Shown here in pieces: positions 1 through 9,941 of a stretch of 64,000 bases of DNA (its first letter is position 1; every line of letters begins with the position of its first letter). Position numbers and translations under genes: made by a program. The stretch covers positions 34,236 to 98,235 of the forward strand of contig NZ_JAQUVG010000002.1 in assembly GCF_028693495.1 (NCBI RefSeq), given 5' to 3'. This DNA comes from Zoogloea sp. (lineage in GTDB: Bacteria; Pseudomonadota; Gammaproteobacteria; Burkholderiales; Rhodocyclaceae). The notes under the pieces are model-generated. The model made no database searches. It was not told where the DNA came from and saw only the letters and a program-made list of their open reading frames with translations.

Positions 1-1
1 C

Positions 2-1288
2 CCCCTCGCGCCCGACGACCTGCCGGTGGCCGCAGTGCGCGCCTTTTCCATCGACGACGCCGCCACCACCGAGATCGACGACGCCTTCTCGATCACGCCG
101 ACGGCCAGCGGCTGGCGCATCGGCATCCATATCGCGGCTCCCGGGCTGGGCTTCGGCCGGAATTCGGAGCTGGATGCCATCGCGCGCCAGCGCCTGTCCA
201 CCGTCTACATGCCGGGCAACAAGATCACCATGCTGCCGGATGACATCGTTGGCCAATTCACCCTTGGGGAGGGCCAGGACCGTCCAGCCTTGTCCCTCTA
301 CCTGGAGGTGAGCCGCGACCTGATGGTCACCGGCCATGAGTCGCGCATCGAGCGGGTGCCTGTGGCAGCCAACCTGCGTCATCACGACATCGAGCCGGTT
401 TTCAACGAAACCACGCTGACCGAAGGCGGTCCCGACTTTCCCTGGAAGTCCGAACTGACCCTGCTATGGGAGCTGGCCACCGTGCTCGAGGCGGGCCGGG
501 GCAAACCCTCCGCCAATCAGGGCATGGTCGATTACAACTTCACCATCGACTGGGACGCCACCACCCCCGATGGCCCGGGCCGGGTGGAGATCAGCCGCCG
601 ACCCCGGGGCTCCCCCCTCGACAAGCTGGTCGCCGAGCTGATGATCCTGGCCAACAGCACCTGGGGCAAGGCCCTGGCGGAGGCGGGCATCCCGGCCCTC
701 TACCGGGCCCAGACCGGCGGCAAGGTCCGCATGACCACCGCAGCGGCCCCCCACGAGGGGCTGGGCGTGGACTGCTATGCCTGGTCCAGTTCGCCCCTGC
801 GGCGTTATGTGGACCTGGTCAACCAGTGGCAGCTGATCAGCTGGATCGAGGGCTCCCCTCCGGCTTTCCCGCCCAAATCCGCCGACCTGATCGCCGCCAT
901 GCGGGATTTTGAACTCACCTATGCGGCCTACGCCGACTTCCAGCGGGGCATGGAGCGCTACTGGTGCCTGCGCTGGCTGCGTCAGGCGGGGCATCCTGCC
1001 ATGAACGCCCGCATATTGCGGGAGAGCCTGGTCCGCTTGGAGGACATCCCACTGGTTTTAAAAGTCCCCTCCGTACCGGCCCTTCCCCCGGGCACCCGGG
1101 TGCGGCTGAACATCGACAGCACCGAGCTGATCGACATCGAGGTCCGCGCCACCTACCTGGAAACCCTGGCCGCCAGCAGTAGCGAAGCCATTGAGCTGGA
1201 CGATGCCACCCTGGCCGAAGCCCTCGCAAGCGCGGCAACGCCGCCGGGCGCGGATGCCGGGTCCCCACCGGACAGCTCGACCGCCTGA
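2..1288 (+). CDS. RNB-domain ribonuclease (RNase II/R family), 5' end cut by window edge
   Basis: The frame is open from the first bases of the window, so the N-terminus lies to the left and only about 428 C-terminal residues are seen. The catalytic RNB domain starts near residue 15 with acidic runs (SIDDAATTEIDDAF) in the place where RNase II and R carry their Mg2+-binding aspartates. Further RNB-type motifs follow, such as YRAQTGGKV and WSSSPLRRYVDLVNQW. This family degrades RNA processively from the 3' end in the cytoplasm. The tail after about residue 370 is short and rich in Ala and Pro, without an obvious basic S1 extension of the RNase R kind. It stops 9 bases before the TonB-like gene, so the two are probably cotranscribed. 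The family call is firm; RNase II versus RNase R is not decided. Confidence 0.85.
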   Translation, partial: PLAPDDLPVAAVRAFSIDDAATTEIDDAFSITPTASGWRIGIHIAAPGLGFGRNSELDAIARQRLSTVYMPGNKITMLPDDIVGQFTLGEGQDRPALSLYLEVSRDLMVTGHESRIERVPVAANLRHHDIEPVFNETTLTEGGPDFPWKSELTLLWELATVLEAGRGKPSANQGMVDYNFTIDWDATTPDGPGRVEISRRPRGSPLDKLVAELMILANSTWGKALAEAGIPALYRAQTGGKVRMTTAAAPHEGLGVDCYAWSSSPLRRYVDLVNQWQLISWIEGSPPAFPPKSADLIAAMRDFELTYAAYADFQRGMERYWCLRWLRQAGHPAMNARILRESLVRLEDIPLVLKVPSVPALPPGTRVRLNIDSTELIDIEVRATYLETLAASSSEAIELDDATLAEALASAATPPGADAGSPPDSSTA

Positions 1289-1297
1289 CCTCAGCCC

Positions 1298-2224
1298 ATG
1301 CCCTTCGGACGTCCCCAAGCGGTTGCATCTGTGCCTGCCGGCCAGGACTGGCCTGTCTTCGCCGGTCCGACGGCCCGGTATGCGCTGGAATGGGGCGTCG
1401 GACTATCGCTGGCCTTCCACGCCCTGGTGCTCTCCATCCATTTCACGCTGCCGGATGGCAGCCTGCACCAGGCCCGGGACCGGGGGCTCGAAGTGGTACT
1501 GGTGAACTCCCGCCACAGCCAGGCGCCGGACAAGGCTGACGTGCTGGCCCAGGCACCCCTGGACGGTGGCGGCACGGACGCCAGGACGGGGCAGCTGGCC
1601 ACGCCTCTGCCCGCCCAGGAGCAGACCCGGGCCGGCGATGGCCTGGTGGAGCTGCAGCGTCAGGCCGAAGTGCCTGCCCCCCCCCAGCTGCAGGCCATGA
1701 CGGCCCAGCAGGGCAAGGCGCCCCTGCCCGTGGACGCCCGCCAGATCAGCCCTACCGAAACACCCCGCCAGCCCTCCGGTTACGACCTGCTGGACAGCTC
1801 CGCTGCGGTTGCCCGGATCGAAGCCCAGATCGACAAGGATCTGCTCGACTACGCGGCACTGCCGCGCAGGAAATTCATCGGCGCCCGTGCGGAGGAATAC
1901 CGTTTTGCCCAGTACGTGGAGGACTGGCGCCAGAAGATCGAACGGGTCGGCAACCTCAACTACCCTCCCGCGGCCCGGGGCAAGCTGTACGGCAGCCTGC
2001 TGCTCTCCATCACCGTCAAGGCCGACGGCAGCGTGAAGCATGTGGACGTCCAGCGCTCCTCCGGCAACCGGGTGCTGGACCAAGCCGCCCTGCGCATCGT
2101 CCAGCTATCCTCACCCTTCCCGGCCTTTCCCGCCAACATCCGCAAGGATACGGACGAGATCGTCATCACCCGCACCTGGCGCTTCACCAATGCGGACCAG
2201 ATGAAAACCGACATCACCGACTGA
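1298..2224 (+). CDS. TonB-family C-terminal domain protein
   Basis: This 308-residue protein has a short cytoplasmic N-terminus, one membrane segment (about residues 31-50, GVGLSLAFHALVLSIHF) and a long periplasmic linker rich in Gln, Pro and Ala. It ends in a TonB C-terminal fold (about residues 220-305: YPPAARGKLYGSLLLSITV, then ADGSVKHVDVQRSSG and VLDQAALRIV). TonB proteins transmit proton-motive force from ExbBD to outer-membrane receptors, but no exbB/exbD or receptor gene is next to it. It sits between the RNB ribonuclease and aroE with gaps of 9 and 15 bases, so it looks like part of that operon. Whether it truly energises transport or has an envelope role cannot be told from the sequence. 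Confidence 0.85.
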   Translation: MPFGRPQAVASVPAGQDWPVFAGPTARYALEWGVGLSLAFHALVLSIHFTLPDGSLHQARDRGLEVVLVNSRHSQAPDKADVLAQAPLDGGGTDARTGQLATPLPAQEQTRAGDGLVELQRQAEVPAPPQLQAMTAQQGKAPLPVDARQISPTETPRQPSGYDLLDSSAAVARIEAQIDKDLLDYAALPRRKFIGARAEEYRFAQYVEDWRQKIERVGNLNYPPAARGKLYGSLLLSITVKADGSVKHVDVQRSSGNRVLDQAALRIVQLSSPFPAFPANIRKDTDEIVITRTWRFTNADQMKTDITD

Positions 2225-2239
2225 CCCACGAGGCCCGCC

Positions 2240-3061
2240 ATGGACCGCTACGCCGTGATCGGCAATCCAATCGCCCACAGCAAGTCACCCCGCATCCACA
2301 CCCTGTTCGCCCGCCAGACCGGTCAGGCCCTCAGCTATGAGGCCCTGCTGGCTCCGCTGGACGGCTTCATTCAAACGGTCACGGCCTTCCAGGCTGCGGG
2401 CGGGTGCGGCCTCAACGTGACCGTCCCCTTCAAGCTGGAGGCCTTCGACTACGCAGACCACCACACTGCCCGGGCCCGGGCAGCCGGCGCCGTGAACACC
2501 CTGGCCTTCCGGCCGGACGGCGTGCTCGGGGACAACACGGACGGCGCCGGCATCCTGCGGGACATCACCGTCAACCTGGGCTGCCCGGTGGCCGGCCGGC
2601 GCGTGCTGCTGCTGGGTGCCGGCGGAGCGGCCCGGGGTAGCGTGCTGCCCCTGCTCGATGCCTCTCCAGCCACCCTGACCATTGCCAACCGGACCCCGGG
2701 CAAGGCCGCCGAGCTGGCCGATGAGTTCGCCCGAGGCGGGCAGCCAGGCCCGAACGGCTGCGGCTTTGCCGAGCTGGCCGGCCAGGAGTTCGACGTGGTC
2801 ATCAACGCCACCAGCGCCAGCCTGTCCGATGCAGCGCCCGACCTGCCCCCCGGCCTCTACGCCCCGGGCAGCCTGGCCTACGACATGATGTACGGCAAGG
2901 GCGACACCCCTTTCCTGGCCGCCGCCCGGAGCCAGGGCGCGGCACACCTGTCCGACGGACTCGGCATGCTGGTGGAGCAGGCCGCCGAGAGCTTCCTGCT
3001 GTGGCGGCACATCCGCCCGGATACGGCGTCGGTCCTGGCCGAGTTGCGCGCCGGCCTGTAA
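2240..3061 (+). CDS. aroE: Shikimate dehydrogenase (NADP+)
   Basis: AroE reduces 3-dehydroshikimate to shikimate in the cytoplasm, on the route to chorismate and aromatic amino acids. The 273-residue length is normal. The substrate-binding region shows [11 protein letters not shown] near the N-terminus and LNVTVPFK, whose Lys is the catalytic residue. The Rossmann half shows GAGGAARG and ANRTPGKA, typical of NADP-binding AroE. C-terminal [16 protein letters not shown] completes the active site. It starts at ATG 15 bases after the TonB-like gene and ends 6 bases before mtgA, so an RNB-tonB-aroE-mtgA operon is likely. Confidence 0.97.
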   Translation: MDRYAVIGNPIAHSKSPRIHTLFARQTGQALSYEALLAPLDGFIQTVTAFQAAGGCGLNVTVPFKLEAFDYADHHTARARAAGAVNTLAFRPDGVLGDNTDGAGILRDITVNLGCPVAGRRVLLLGAGGAARGSVLPLLDASPATLTIANRTPGKAAELADEFARGGQPGPNGCGFAELAGQEFDVVINATSASLSDAAPDLPPGLYAPGSLAYDMMYGKGDTPFLAAARSQGAAHLSDGLGMLVEQAAESFLLWRHIRPDTASVLAELRAGL

Positions 3062-3067
3062 GACTCG

Positions 3068-3760
3068 ATGAACGCCCTCTGGCAGTGGACGAAGCGGGGC
3101 CTGCTGGCCCTGGTCCTGCTGATCCTGGCCGCTCAGCTCTGGCTGCTGGGGCATGTCCTGTGGTGGAAATGGGTGCCCCCGGATCAGACCAGCTTCATGC
3201 GCCTGCGCCTGATTGAACTCCGGGAACAGGATCCCGGGGCCCGGCTCCGTTACCAGTGGGTGCCCTACGAGCAGATTTCGGTACATCTGAAGCGGGCGGT
3301 CGTCGCCGCCGAGGATGACCGCTTTGTGGACCACGAGGGCTTCGACTGGGAAGGCATCCAGAAAGCCATCGAGAAGAACCAGAAAAAGGGCCGCTCCGTG
3401 GCGGGCGGCTCCACCATCAGCCAGCAGCTGGCCAAGAACCTGTTCCTGTCGCCTTCGCGCAGCTACCTGCGCAAGGGCCAGGAGGCCATCATCACCCTGA
3501 TGATCGAGGCCCTGTGGGACAAGCGGCGCATCCTGGAGGTCTATCTCAACGTGGTCGAATGGGGCAACGGCCTGTTCGGCGCCGAAGCCGCGGCCCAGCG
3601 CTACTACCGGACCCCCGCAGCCCTGCTGGGACCTGCCCAGGCGGCCCGGCTGGCGGTGATGCTGCCCAATCCCCGCAAGTACGAGACCCGTTACGACGCC
3701 CGCCTGGCGGCCCACGCCAGCCGCATCCAGGGACGCATGCACACCTCGGTCGTGCCCTGA
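3068..3760 (+). CDS. mtgA: Monofunctional biosynthetic peptidoglycan transglycosylase
   Basis: MtgA polymerises lipid II into glycan strands at the outer face of the inner membrane. The 230-residue protein has one N-terminal membrane anchor (about residues 8-32) followed by a GT51 domain. The GT51 motifs are complete: AAEDDRFVDHEGFDW with the catalytic Glu, GGSTISQQLAKNLFL, RKGQEAI and EVYLNVVEWGNGLFGAEAAA. No transpeptidase domain follows, which separates it from class A penicillin-binding proteins. It begins 6 bases after aroE and is probably the last gene of that operon. Confidence 0.96.
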   Translation: MNALWQWTKRGLLALVLLILAAQLWLLGHVLWWKWVPPDQTSFMRLRLIELREQDPGARLRYQWVPYEQISVHLKRAVVAAEDDRFVDHEGFDWEGIQKAIEKNQKKGRSVAGGSTISQQLAKNLFLSPSRSYLRKGQEAIITLMIEALWDKRRILEVYLNVVEWGNGLFGAEAAAQRYYRTPAALLGPAQAARLAVMLPNPRKYETRYDARLAAHASRIQGRMHTSVVP

Positions 3761-3869
3761 TTCATGGGCACAGCGGTCACCCGTCACGGCCTTGGGGGAC
3801 TTCAGCCCCTGCCGTCCACGCCCCCCTTGGGGTAGAATGGCCTGCTTTTCCCCCGTCGTTCCTCCCCCG

Positions 3870-4898
3870 ATGCAATTCGCCGGATTTACCTTGCGAAACA
3901 ATCTGTTCGTCGCGCCCATGGCCGGCGTGACCGATCGCCCCTTCCGCCAGCTATGCAAGAAGATGGGGGCGGGTGTGGCCGTCTCCGAGATGGTCACCTC
4001 CAACTCCCTGCTCTATGGCAGCGCCAAGACCCAGCGACGCGCCAACCACGATGGCGAGGTGGACCCGATCTCCGTGCAGATCGCTGGCGCCGACCCAGCC
4101 ATGATGGCCGAGGCGGCCCGGCACAACATCGACCGGGGCGCCCAGATCATCGACATCAACATGGGCTGCCCGGCCAAGAAGGTCTGCAACGTGATGGCCG
4201 GCTCGGCCCTGATGCAGGATGAACCGCTGGTCGCCCGCATCCTCGAGGCCGTCGTTGGTGCCGCCGGAGGCATCCCGGTCACCCTCAAGTTCCGTACCGG
4301 CTGGAACAAGGCGAACAGGAATGCCCCGATGATCGCCCGGATCGCCGAAGAATCCGGCATCCAGCTGATCGCCATCCATGGCCGGACCCGTGCCTGCATG
4401 TACACCGGTGACGCCGAATACGACACCATCGCCGACGTGAAGACCCGGGTGCGCATCCCGGTCATTGCCAACGGCGACATCACCACCCCCCAGAAGGCCA
4501 GGTTCGTCCTCGACTACACCCGGGCCGACGGGGTGATGATCGGTCGTGCCGCCCAGGGGCGCCCGTGGATCTTCCGGGAGATCGAGCATTTCCTGAAGAC
4601 CGGCGAAGAGCTCCCGCCCCCCCTGGTCTCCGAGATCGTGCAGGTGTGCCGGGAACATCTGGCCGACCTGTATGCCTTCTACGGCGAGGACACCGGGGTC
4701 AAGGTCGCGCGCAAGCACATCAGCTGGTACACCAAGGGTCTGGTGGGCTCCGCCCAGTTCCGCAAACGCATGAACACCCTGCCGACCGTTCAGGAGCAAC
4801 TCACCGCCGTGGAAGAGTTCTTCGGCAGCCTGGCCGACCAGGGAAACCGCCTGGTCTATGCCGACAACGATGATCTGTCCCAGGAGCTTGCAGCATGA
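3870..4898 (+). CDS. dusB: tRNA-dihydrouridine synthase B
   Basis: DusB is an FMN enzyme that reduces specific uridines in tRNA to dihydrouridine. The 342-residue protein has APMAGVTDRPFRQL at its N-terminus, NMGCPAKKV with the catalytic Cys, the FMN-binding stretch IHGRTR, and GVMIGRAAQGRPWIF. I chose the ATG at 3870 because homologues start with a similar MQFAGF-type sequence. The 26 upstream in-frame codons lie over a promoter-like stretch (TAGAAT at 3833-3838). The last codons overlap the start of fis by four bases (ATGA), the classic dusB-fis coupling. Confidence 0.96.
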   Translation: MQFAGFTLRNNLFVAPMAGVTDRPFRQLCKKMGAGVAVSEMVTSNSLLYGSAKTQRRANHDGEVDPISVQIAGADPAMMAEAARHNIDRGAQIIDINMGCPAKKVCNVMAGSALMQDEPLVARILEAVVGAAGGIPVTLKFRTGWNKANRNAPMIARIAEESGIQLIAIHGRTRACMYTGDAEYDTIADVKTRVRIPVIANGDITTPQKARFVLDYTRADGVMIGRAAQGRPWIFREIEHFLKTGEELPPPLVSEIVQVCREHLADLYAFYGEDTGVKVARKHISWYTKGLVGSAQFRKRMNTLPTVQEQLTAVEEFFGSLADQGNRLVYADNDDLSQELAA

Positions 4899-5134
4899 GC
4901 AGTACCAGCAACGAGATCGCCGAATCCGTCTGCCGCGCGCTGGACACCTATTTCCGTGACCTGGACGGCGAGAAGCCGAACGCGCTCTACGACATGGTGA
5001 TCAAGAACGTCGAGAAACCCATGCTGGAGTTCGTGCTCAAGCAGGCCGGCGGCAATCAGACCCTGTGTGCCGAGATGCTCGGCATCAACCGCAACACCCT
5101 GCGCCGCAAGCTCACCGAGCACGAACTGCTCTGA
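4895..5134 (+). CDS. fis: Fis-family DNA-binding protein
   Basis: Fis is a small nucleoid protein that bends DNA and tunes rRNA and other growth-related promoters. The 79-residue protein consists of an N-terminal dimerisation helix and a C-terminal helix-turn-helix (about residues 52-76: [20 protein letters not shown]), which is also the NtrC C-terminal fold. It is shorter than E. coli Fis (98 residues), as is usual in betaproteobacteria. Its start overlaps the dusB stop by four bases, so expression depends on the dusB promoter. Confidence 0.94.
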   Translation: MSSTSNEIAESVCRALDTYFRDLDGEKPNALYDMVIKNVEKPMLEFVLKQAGGNQTLCAEMLGINRNTLRRKLTEHELL

Positions 5135-5208
5135 ACCTGCCCCGCCAGCGATCTTCAGCCATTTTCCCTTTGTCCGCCGCGGTACTCCGCGACCTTCCAG
5201 AGAAGCCC

Positions 5209-6777
5209 ATGAAAGTCACCCAAGCCCTGCTCAGCGTCTCCGACAAGACCGGCGTCATCGAATTCGCCCGTGAACTGGCCGCCCTCGGCGTCGCCCTGCT
5301 GTCCACCGGTGGGACCGCCAAGTCCTTGCGCGATGCCGGCCTGCCGGTCACCGACGTGTCCGACTACACCGGCTTCCCCGAGATGCTGGACGGCCGCGTG
5401 AAGACCCTGCATCCCAAGGTGCATGGCGGCATCCTGGCCCGTCGCGACCTGCCCGAGCACCTGGCCAAGCTGGAAGAGCACGCCATTCCCCGCATCGACT
5501 TGGTGGTGGTGAACCTCTACCCCTTCCAGGCCACCGTGGCCAAGCCCGACTGCACCCTTGAGGACGCCATCGAGAACATCGATATCGGCGGCCCCACCAT
5601 GGTCCGCGCAGCGGCCAAGAACCACGGCAATGAAGCCGGCGGCGTGGGCATCGTGACCGATCCCGAGGACTACGCGACCATCGTCGCCGAGCTCAAAGCC
5701 AACGGCGGTGCCCTGTCCTACAAGACCCGCTTCGACCTGGCCCGCAAGGCCTTCACCCACACCGCCCGCTACGACTCGGCGATCTCCAACCATCTCACTG
5801 CCTTGGCGGAAGACGGCAGCAAGAAGGCCTACCCGGAGCGCTTCCAGCTGGCCTTCGACAAGGTACAGGACCTCCGCTACGGCGAGAACCCCCACCAGAC
5901 CGCCGCTTTCTACAAGGAAAGTGCCGCCCCTGCCGGCGCCATCGCCGCCTACACTCAGGTGCAGGGCAAGGAGCTCTCCTACAACAACATTGCCGACTCC
6001 GACGCGGCCTGGGAATGCGTGAAGGCCTTTGACGGCGTGGCCTGCGTCATCGTCAAGCACGCCAACCCCTGTGGTGTGGCGGTTGCCGCCAGCCCCCTCG
6101 AGGCCTACAAGAAGGCCTTCTCCACCGATCCGACCTCGGCCTTCGGCGGCATCATCGCCTTCAACACCACCGTTGATCGTGCCGCTGCAGAAGCCGTCAG
6201 CGCCCAGTTCCTCGAGGTGCTGATCGCCCCGGCCTACACCGACGAAGCCCTCGAGCTCCTTAAGGCCAAGCAGAACGTCCGCGTGCTGGTCAATCCCCTG
6301 GGCACCGTCAAGCAACCCGACTACAAGCGTGTGGGTGGCGGCCTGCTGGTGCAGAGCGCCGACTTCGCCCCGATCACCGCCGCCGACCTCAAGGTTGTCA
6401 CCCAGCGTGCGCCCACCGACAAGGAGCTCTCCGACCTGCTGTTCGCCTGGCGCGTGGCCAAGTACGTCAAGTCCAACGCCATCGTCTACTGCAAGGACGG
6501 CATGACCATCGGCGTCGGCGCCGGCCAGATGAGCCGCGTGGACTCCGCCCGCATCGCCAAGATCAAGGCCGAGAACGCCGGCCTGGTGATCCCCGGCTGC
6601 GTGGTGGCCTCCGATGCCTTCTTCCCCTTCCGTGACGGCCTCGACGTGCTGGCCCAGGCCGGCGCCACCGCCGTCATCCAGCCGGGCGGCTCCATGCGCG
6701 ACGCCGAAGTGATCGCCGCTGCCGACGAGCAGGGCATCGCCATGGTCCTGACCGGCTTCCGCCACTTCCGCCACTAA
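5209..6777 (+). CDS. purH: Bifunctional AICAR transformylase / IMP cyclohydrolase
   Basis: PurH carries out the last two steps of IMP synthesis: formylation of AICAR and ring closure. The 522-residue length is normal. The N-terminal MGS-like cyclohydrolase domain (about 1-200) has [15 protein letters not shown] and [15 protein letters not shown]. The C-terminal transformylase domain has KHANPCGVA, and the protein ends FRHFRH. The ATG at 5209 matches the family N-terminus ([15 protein letters not shown]). The open frame before it overlaps fis and is not conserved-looking. purD follows 19 bases later, giving a purHD unit downstream of dusB-fis. Confidence 0.97.
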   Translation: MKVTQALLSVSDKTGVIEFARELAALGVALLSTGGTAKSLRDAGLPVTDVSDYTGFPEMLDGRVKTLHPKVHGGILARRDLPEHLAKLEEHAIPRIDLVVVNLYPFQATVAKPDCTLEDAIENIDIGGPTMVRAAAKNHGNEAGGVGIVTDPEDYATIVAELKANGGALSYKTRFDLARKAFTHTARYDSAISNHLTALAEDGSKKAYPERFQLAFDKVQDLRYGENPHQTAAFYKESAAPAGAIAAYTQVQGKELSYNNIADSDAAWECVKAFDGVACVIVKHANPCGVAVAASPLEAYKKAFSTDPTSAFGGIIAFNTTVDRAAAEAVSAQFLEVLIAPAYTDEALELLKAKQNVRVLVNPLGTVKQPDYKRVGGGLLVQSADFAPITAADLKVVTQRAPTDKELSDLLFAWRVAKYVKSNAIVYCKDGMTIGVGAGQMSRVDSARIAKIKAENAGLVIPGCVVASDAFFPFRDGLDVLAQAGATAVIQPGGSMRDAEVIAAADEQGIAMVLTGFRHFRH

Positions 6778-6796
6778 GCCACCGGAGCACTCCAGC

Positions 6797-8086
6797 ATGA
6801 AGATCCTCGTCATCGGTTCCGGCGGGCGCGAACACGCGCTGGCCTGGAAGCTGTCCCGTTCCCCCCGGGTTCACAAGGTATTCGTGGCCCCGGGCAACCC
6901 GGGTACCGCCCGCGAGCCGGGTATCGAGAACGTGGCCCTCAGCGCCATCCCGGCCCTGGTGGACTTCGTCCGCCAGGAACAGATCGCCCTCACCGTAGTC
7001 GGTCCCGAAGCGCCCCTGGCGGCCGGTGTCGTGGATGCCTTCCGGGCCGCCGGCCTGCCCATCTTCGGACCAACCCGGCTGGCGGCCCAGCTGGAAAGCT
7101 CGAAGGACTTCGCCAAGCAGTTCCTGCAGCGTCACAAGATCCCGACGGCGAGGTATCAGACCTTCTCCGACCCCGTCGCTGCCCACGCCTATGTGGACAC
7201 CGAGGGCGCGCCGATCGTCATCAAGGCGGACGGCCTCGCGGCCGGCAAGGGCGTGGTGGTGGCCATGACCGCCGATGAAGCCCACGCAGCCATCGACGCC
7301 ATGCTCACCCACAACACCCTGGGCGTGCAGTACGACGAGCGTGGCCCGCGGGTGGTCATCGAGGAGTTCATGGAGGGAGAGGAAGCCAGCTTCATCGTGA
7401 TGGCCGACGGCCGCCACGCCCTGCCGCTCGCCACCTCCCAGGATCACAAGCGCCTCAAGGACGCCGACCAGGGCCCCAACACCGGCGGCATGGGTGCCTA
7501 CTCCCCCGCCCCCGTGGTCACCCCCGACGTTCATGCCCGCGCCATGCGCGAGATCATCATGCCGACCCTGGCCGGCATGGCGGCCGAAGGCCTGCCCTAC
7601 ACCGGCTTTCTTTACGCCGGGCTGATGATCGACGCCAAGGGAGCCCCCCGGGTTGTCGAGTTCAACTGCCGGATGGGCGACCCGGAAACCCAGCCCATCA
7701 TGATGCGACTCAAGTCCGACCTGGTGGACCTGGTGGAGGCCGCCATCGCCGGCAGGCTCGACAAGGTCGAGGCCGAATGGGACCGCCGCTTCGCCCTGGG
7801 CGTGGTGATGGCCGCCGCCGGCTACCCGGACAGCCCCCGCAAGGGTGACGCCATCCATGGCCTGCCTGCCACCGCCAGCGAAGACACTCATGTTTTCCAC
7901 GCCGGCACCAGCGACAGCAATGGCCAGGTGGTCACCAACGGCGGCCGCGTGCTGTGCGTCACCGCGCTGGGCGACAACGTGCGCACGGCACAGAAGCGCG
8001 CTTACGAGCAGGTGGACCAGATCCACTTCGACGGCATGCAGTGCCGCCGCGACATCGGCTACCGGGCAGTGGCCCGCAAAAACTGA
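6797..8086 (+). CDS. purD: Phosphoribosylamine-glycine ligase (GAR synthetase)
   Basis: PurD joins glycine to phosphoribosylamine using ATP, the second step of purine synthesis. The 429-residue protein starts with the N-domain loop IGSGGREHALAWKL. Its ATP-grasp domain includes IKADGLAAGKGV, EEFMEGEEAS and the GAR signature DADQGPNTGGMGAYSP, with metal ligands in FNCRMGDPETQ. It lies 19 bases after purH. Length and motifs are as expected for the family. Confidence 0.97.
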   Translation: MKILVIGSGGREHALAWKLSRSPRVHKVFVAPGNPGTAREPGIENVALSAIPALVDFVRQEQIALTVVGPEAPLAAGVVDAFRAAGLPIFGPTRLAAQLESSKDFAKQFLQRHKIPTARYQTFSDPVAAHAYVDTEGAPIVIKADGLAAGKGVVVAMTADEAHAAIDAMLTHNTLGVQYDERGPRVVIEEFMEGEEASFIVMADGRHALPLATSQDHKRLKDADQGPNTGGMGAYSPAPVVTPDVHARAMREIIMPTLAGMAAEGLPYTGFLYAGLMIDAKGAPRVVEFNCRMGDPETQPIMMRLKSDLVDLVEAAIAGRLDKVEAEWDRRFALGVVMAAAGYPDSPRKGDAIHGLPATASEDTHVFHAGTSDSNGQVVTNGGRVLCVTALGDNVRTAQKRAYEQVDQIHFDGMQCRRDIGYRAVARKN

Positions 8087-8095
8087 GGAAACCCC

Positions 8096-8461
8096 ATGCC
8101 CCAACTGCGCATCGAATACAGTCTCAATATCTCGAGCCGCTTCGACGGCGCGGCGCTGACCCGGGCGAGTGCGGAAACCCTGCTGGTCAGTGGTGTATTC
8201 AGCCCGCCCGAGTCGATCAAGGTCCGCCTGATCCCGGTGGAACACTTTGTCGTGGGCAACGATGCCCGGCACGGCTTCCTCCACGCAGACCTGGGCATGC
8301 TCTCCGGCCGGGACAAGGCCACCAAGCAGCGTCTCACCGAGGCGCTGGTGGCCACGCTGGGTGCCCAGTTGCGGCCCGGCCCCGAGACGGTACAGCTCAC
8401 CTCCGAAGCCCGCGACATGGATCGGGAAACCTACTCCAAACAGCTCGTACCCGGCGTCTGA
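8096..8461 (+). CDS. 5-carboxymethyl-2-hydroxymuconate isomerase-like tautomerase
   Basis: This 121-residue protein belongs to the CHMI/tautomerase superfamily, in which the N-terminal proline exposed after Met removal is the catalytic base. Here the protein starts MPQLRIEYS, so that proline is present. Other family signs are [12 protein letters not shown] in the centre and the C-terminal Glu/Asp-rich helix. Classical CHMI acts in homoprotocatechuate breakdown, but no aromatic-degradation genes are nearby. It sits 9 bases after purD and 91 before hemF, so its real substrate is unknown. Confidence 0.8.
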   Translation: MPQLRIEYSLNISSRFDGAALTRASAETLLVSGVFSPPESIKVRLIPVEHFVVGNDARHGFLHADLGMLSGRDKATKQRLTEALVATLGAQLRPGPETVQLTSEARDMDRETYSKQLVPGV

Positions 8462-8552
8462 GGCCCGCTGCAGCATGCTGACGGGGGCATTCGCCCCCCT
8501 TGTCGACTTTCCCCGGGGCCTGCCCCGGCCACGCTTCAGGAATGAACTGCCC

Positions 8553-9461
8553 ATGCCCGACCGCAATGCCGTCAAAGCCTATCTGCTGGACCTCCAGAAC
8601 CGCATCGTGGCGGCCCTCGAAACCTTCGACGGCGCGCCCTTCCTGACCGACAGCTGGGTGCGCCCGGCCGGAGGGGGGGGGATCACCCGACTGGTCGAGG
8701 AAGGCAATTTCTTTGAACGGGGCGGCTGCAACTTTTCCCACGTGATGGGTGAAGGCCTTCCGCCCTCCGCCACCGCTGCCCGCCCGGAGCTGGCCGGGCG
8801 CAGCTACGAGGCGATGGGTGTCTCGCTGGTGCTTCACCCCCGCAACCCCTACTGCCCGACGGTGCACATGAACGTGCGCTTCTTCATCGCCAGCAGCCCG
8901 GGCAAGCCCGATGTATGGTGGTTCGGCGGCGGCATGGACCTCACCCCCTACTATCCTTTCGAGGAAGACGTACGGCACTTCCACGCCGCCTGCAAGGCGG
9001 CCGTGCTGCCCTGGGGCGAGACGGAATACCGGCGCCTCAAGGACTGGTGCGACCGCTACTTCTTCCTCAAGCACCGTAACGAACCGCGCGGCGTAGGGGG
9101 CCTGTTCTTCGACGACCATGGCGCCGACGGCCAGGTGGACTTCGACACCGCCTTTGCGATGACCCGCAGTGTCGGCGATGCCTTTCTGCCGGCTTACCTG
9201 CCCATCATCGCGCGCCGCCGGGACACCCCCTACGGGGAGCGGGAGCGCGACTTCCAGGCCTACCGCCGGGGCCGTTATGTGGAGTTCAACCTGGTCTTCG
9301 ACCGGGGCACCCTTTTCGGCCTGCAATCGGGCGGCCGCACCGAATCCATCCTGATGTCCATGCCGCCCATCGTCAAATGGCGCTACGACTGGCAGCCGGA
9401 GCCGGGCAGCCCGGAGGCCCGGCTGTACTCCGAGTTCCTGGTCCACCACGACTGGGTCTGA
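8553..9461 (+). CDS. hemF: Oxygen-dependent coproporphyrinogen III oxidase
   Basis: HemF uses O2 to decarboxylate coproporphyrinogen III to protoporphyrinogen IX in haem synthesis. The 302-residue protein has all family blocks: [43 protein letters not shown] and [15 protein letters not shown]. The ATG at 8553 gives the normal length; the frame upstream overlaps the tautomerase gene and lacks family sequence. It faces the LprI-like gene with only 6 bases between the two stops. Confidence 0.97.
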   Translation: MPDRNAVKAYLLDLQNRIVAALETFDGAPFLTDSWVRPAGGGGITRLVEEGNFFERGGCNFSHVMGEGLPPSATAARPELAGRSYEAMGVSLVLHPRNPYCPTVHMNVRFFIASSPGKPDVWWFGGGMDLTPYYPFEEDVRHFHAACKAAVLPWGETEYRRLKDWCDRYFFLKHRNEPRGVGGLFFDDHGADGQVDFDTAFAMTRSVGDAFLPAYLPIIARRRDTPYGERERDFQAYRRGRYVEFNLVFDRGTLFGLQSGGRTESILMSMPPIVKWRYDWQPEPGSPEARLYSEFLVHHDWV

Positions 9462-9467
9462 AGCCTT

Positions 9468-9941
9468 TCAATCCGGCGGATAACTGCGCAGGTACTCCAG
9501 CAAGGTCCGGGTTCGTTCACGCACCAGACCGTTGCGGAAGGCAGCCCGGCTGAGGGCCGCCGAGGAACCGTGCGCCCGGTTGGACCAATTGCTCTGAATG
9601 AAGCGGATCTCGGCATCCCGGTAGGCCAGCCACTGACGCTGGGCCCGCCGCAACGCGTTGCGGGCATCGGGTCCTGCTCCGCGCAACACCGCTCCATAGG
9701 CGTGATTCAGGCGTTCATCCAGAAAGCGGGCATACAAGACACTCGCATCCAGGGCTGCCGCCGCATCCGGAGCACGGGCAATCCGCTCCTCATGGGCGGC
9801 CACAGCGGCAGCGAAGCCGGGCAGCGGATCCTCCCGGTCCGGGTTGTCAATGGCCAGGGCAGGCCCTGCCGCCAGCGCAAGGCACAGACTCCACCGCCCT
9901 GCCCATCCCAGCCACCTCTGTGCACCCAAGCGTTTCACCAC
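9468..9941 (-). CDS. Exported LprI/DUF1311-like protein (lysozyme-inhibitor-type domain)
   Basis: This is a small exported protein of about 157 residues. With a GTG start at 9941 it begins with a basic N-region and a hydrophobic signal peptide (about residues 1-30, ending LAAGPALA). The mature part carries the DUF1311/LprI pattern: LNHAYGAVL near the middle, then ALRRAQRQWLAYRDAEIRFI. LprI of Mycobacterium tuberculosis inhibits lysozyme, and many proteobacterial DUF1311 proteins are periplasmic. Its start falls within the last codons of the lysozyme gene, so the two are translationally coupled. A start at 9980 is possible but overlaps the lysozyme gene by 46 bases. The domain is clear; the inhibitor role is inferred. 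Confidence 0.8.
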   Translation of the reverse strand: MVKRLGAQRWLGWAGRWSLCLALAAGPALAIDNPDREDPLPGFAAAVAAHEERIARAPDAAAALDASVLYARFLDERLNHAYGAVLRGAGPDARNALRRAQRQWLAYRDAEIRFIQSNWSNRAHGSSAALSRAAFRNGLVRERTRTLLEYLRSYPPD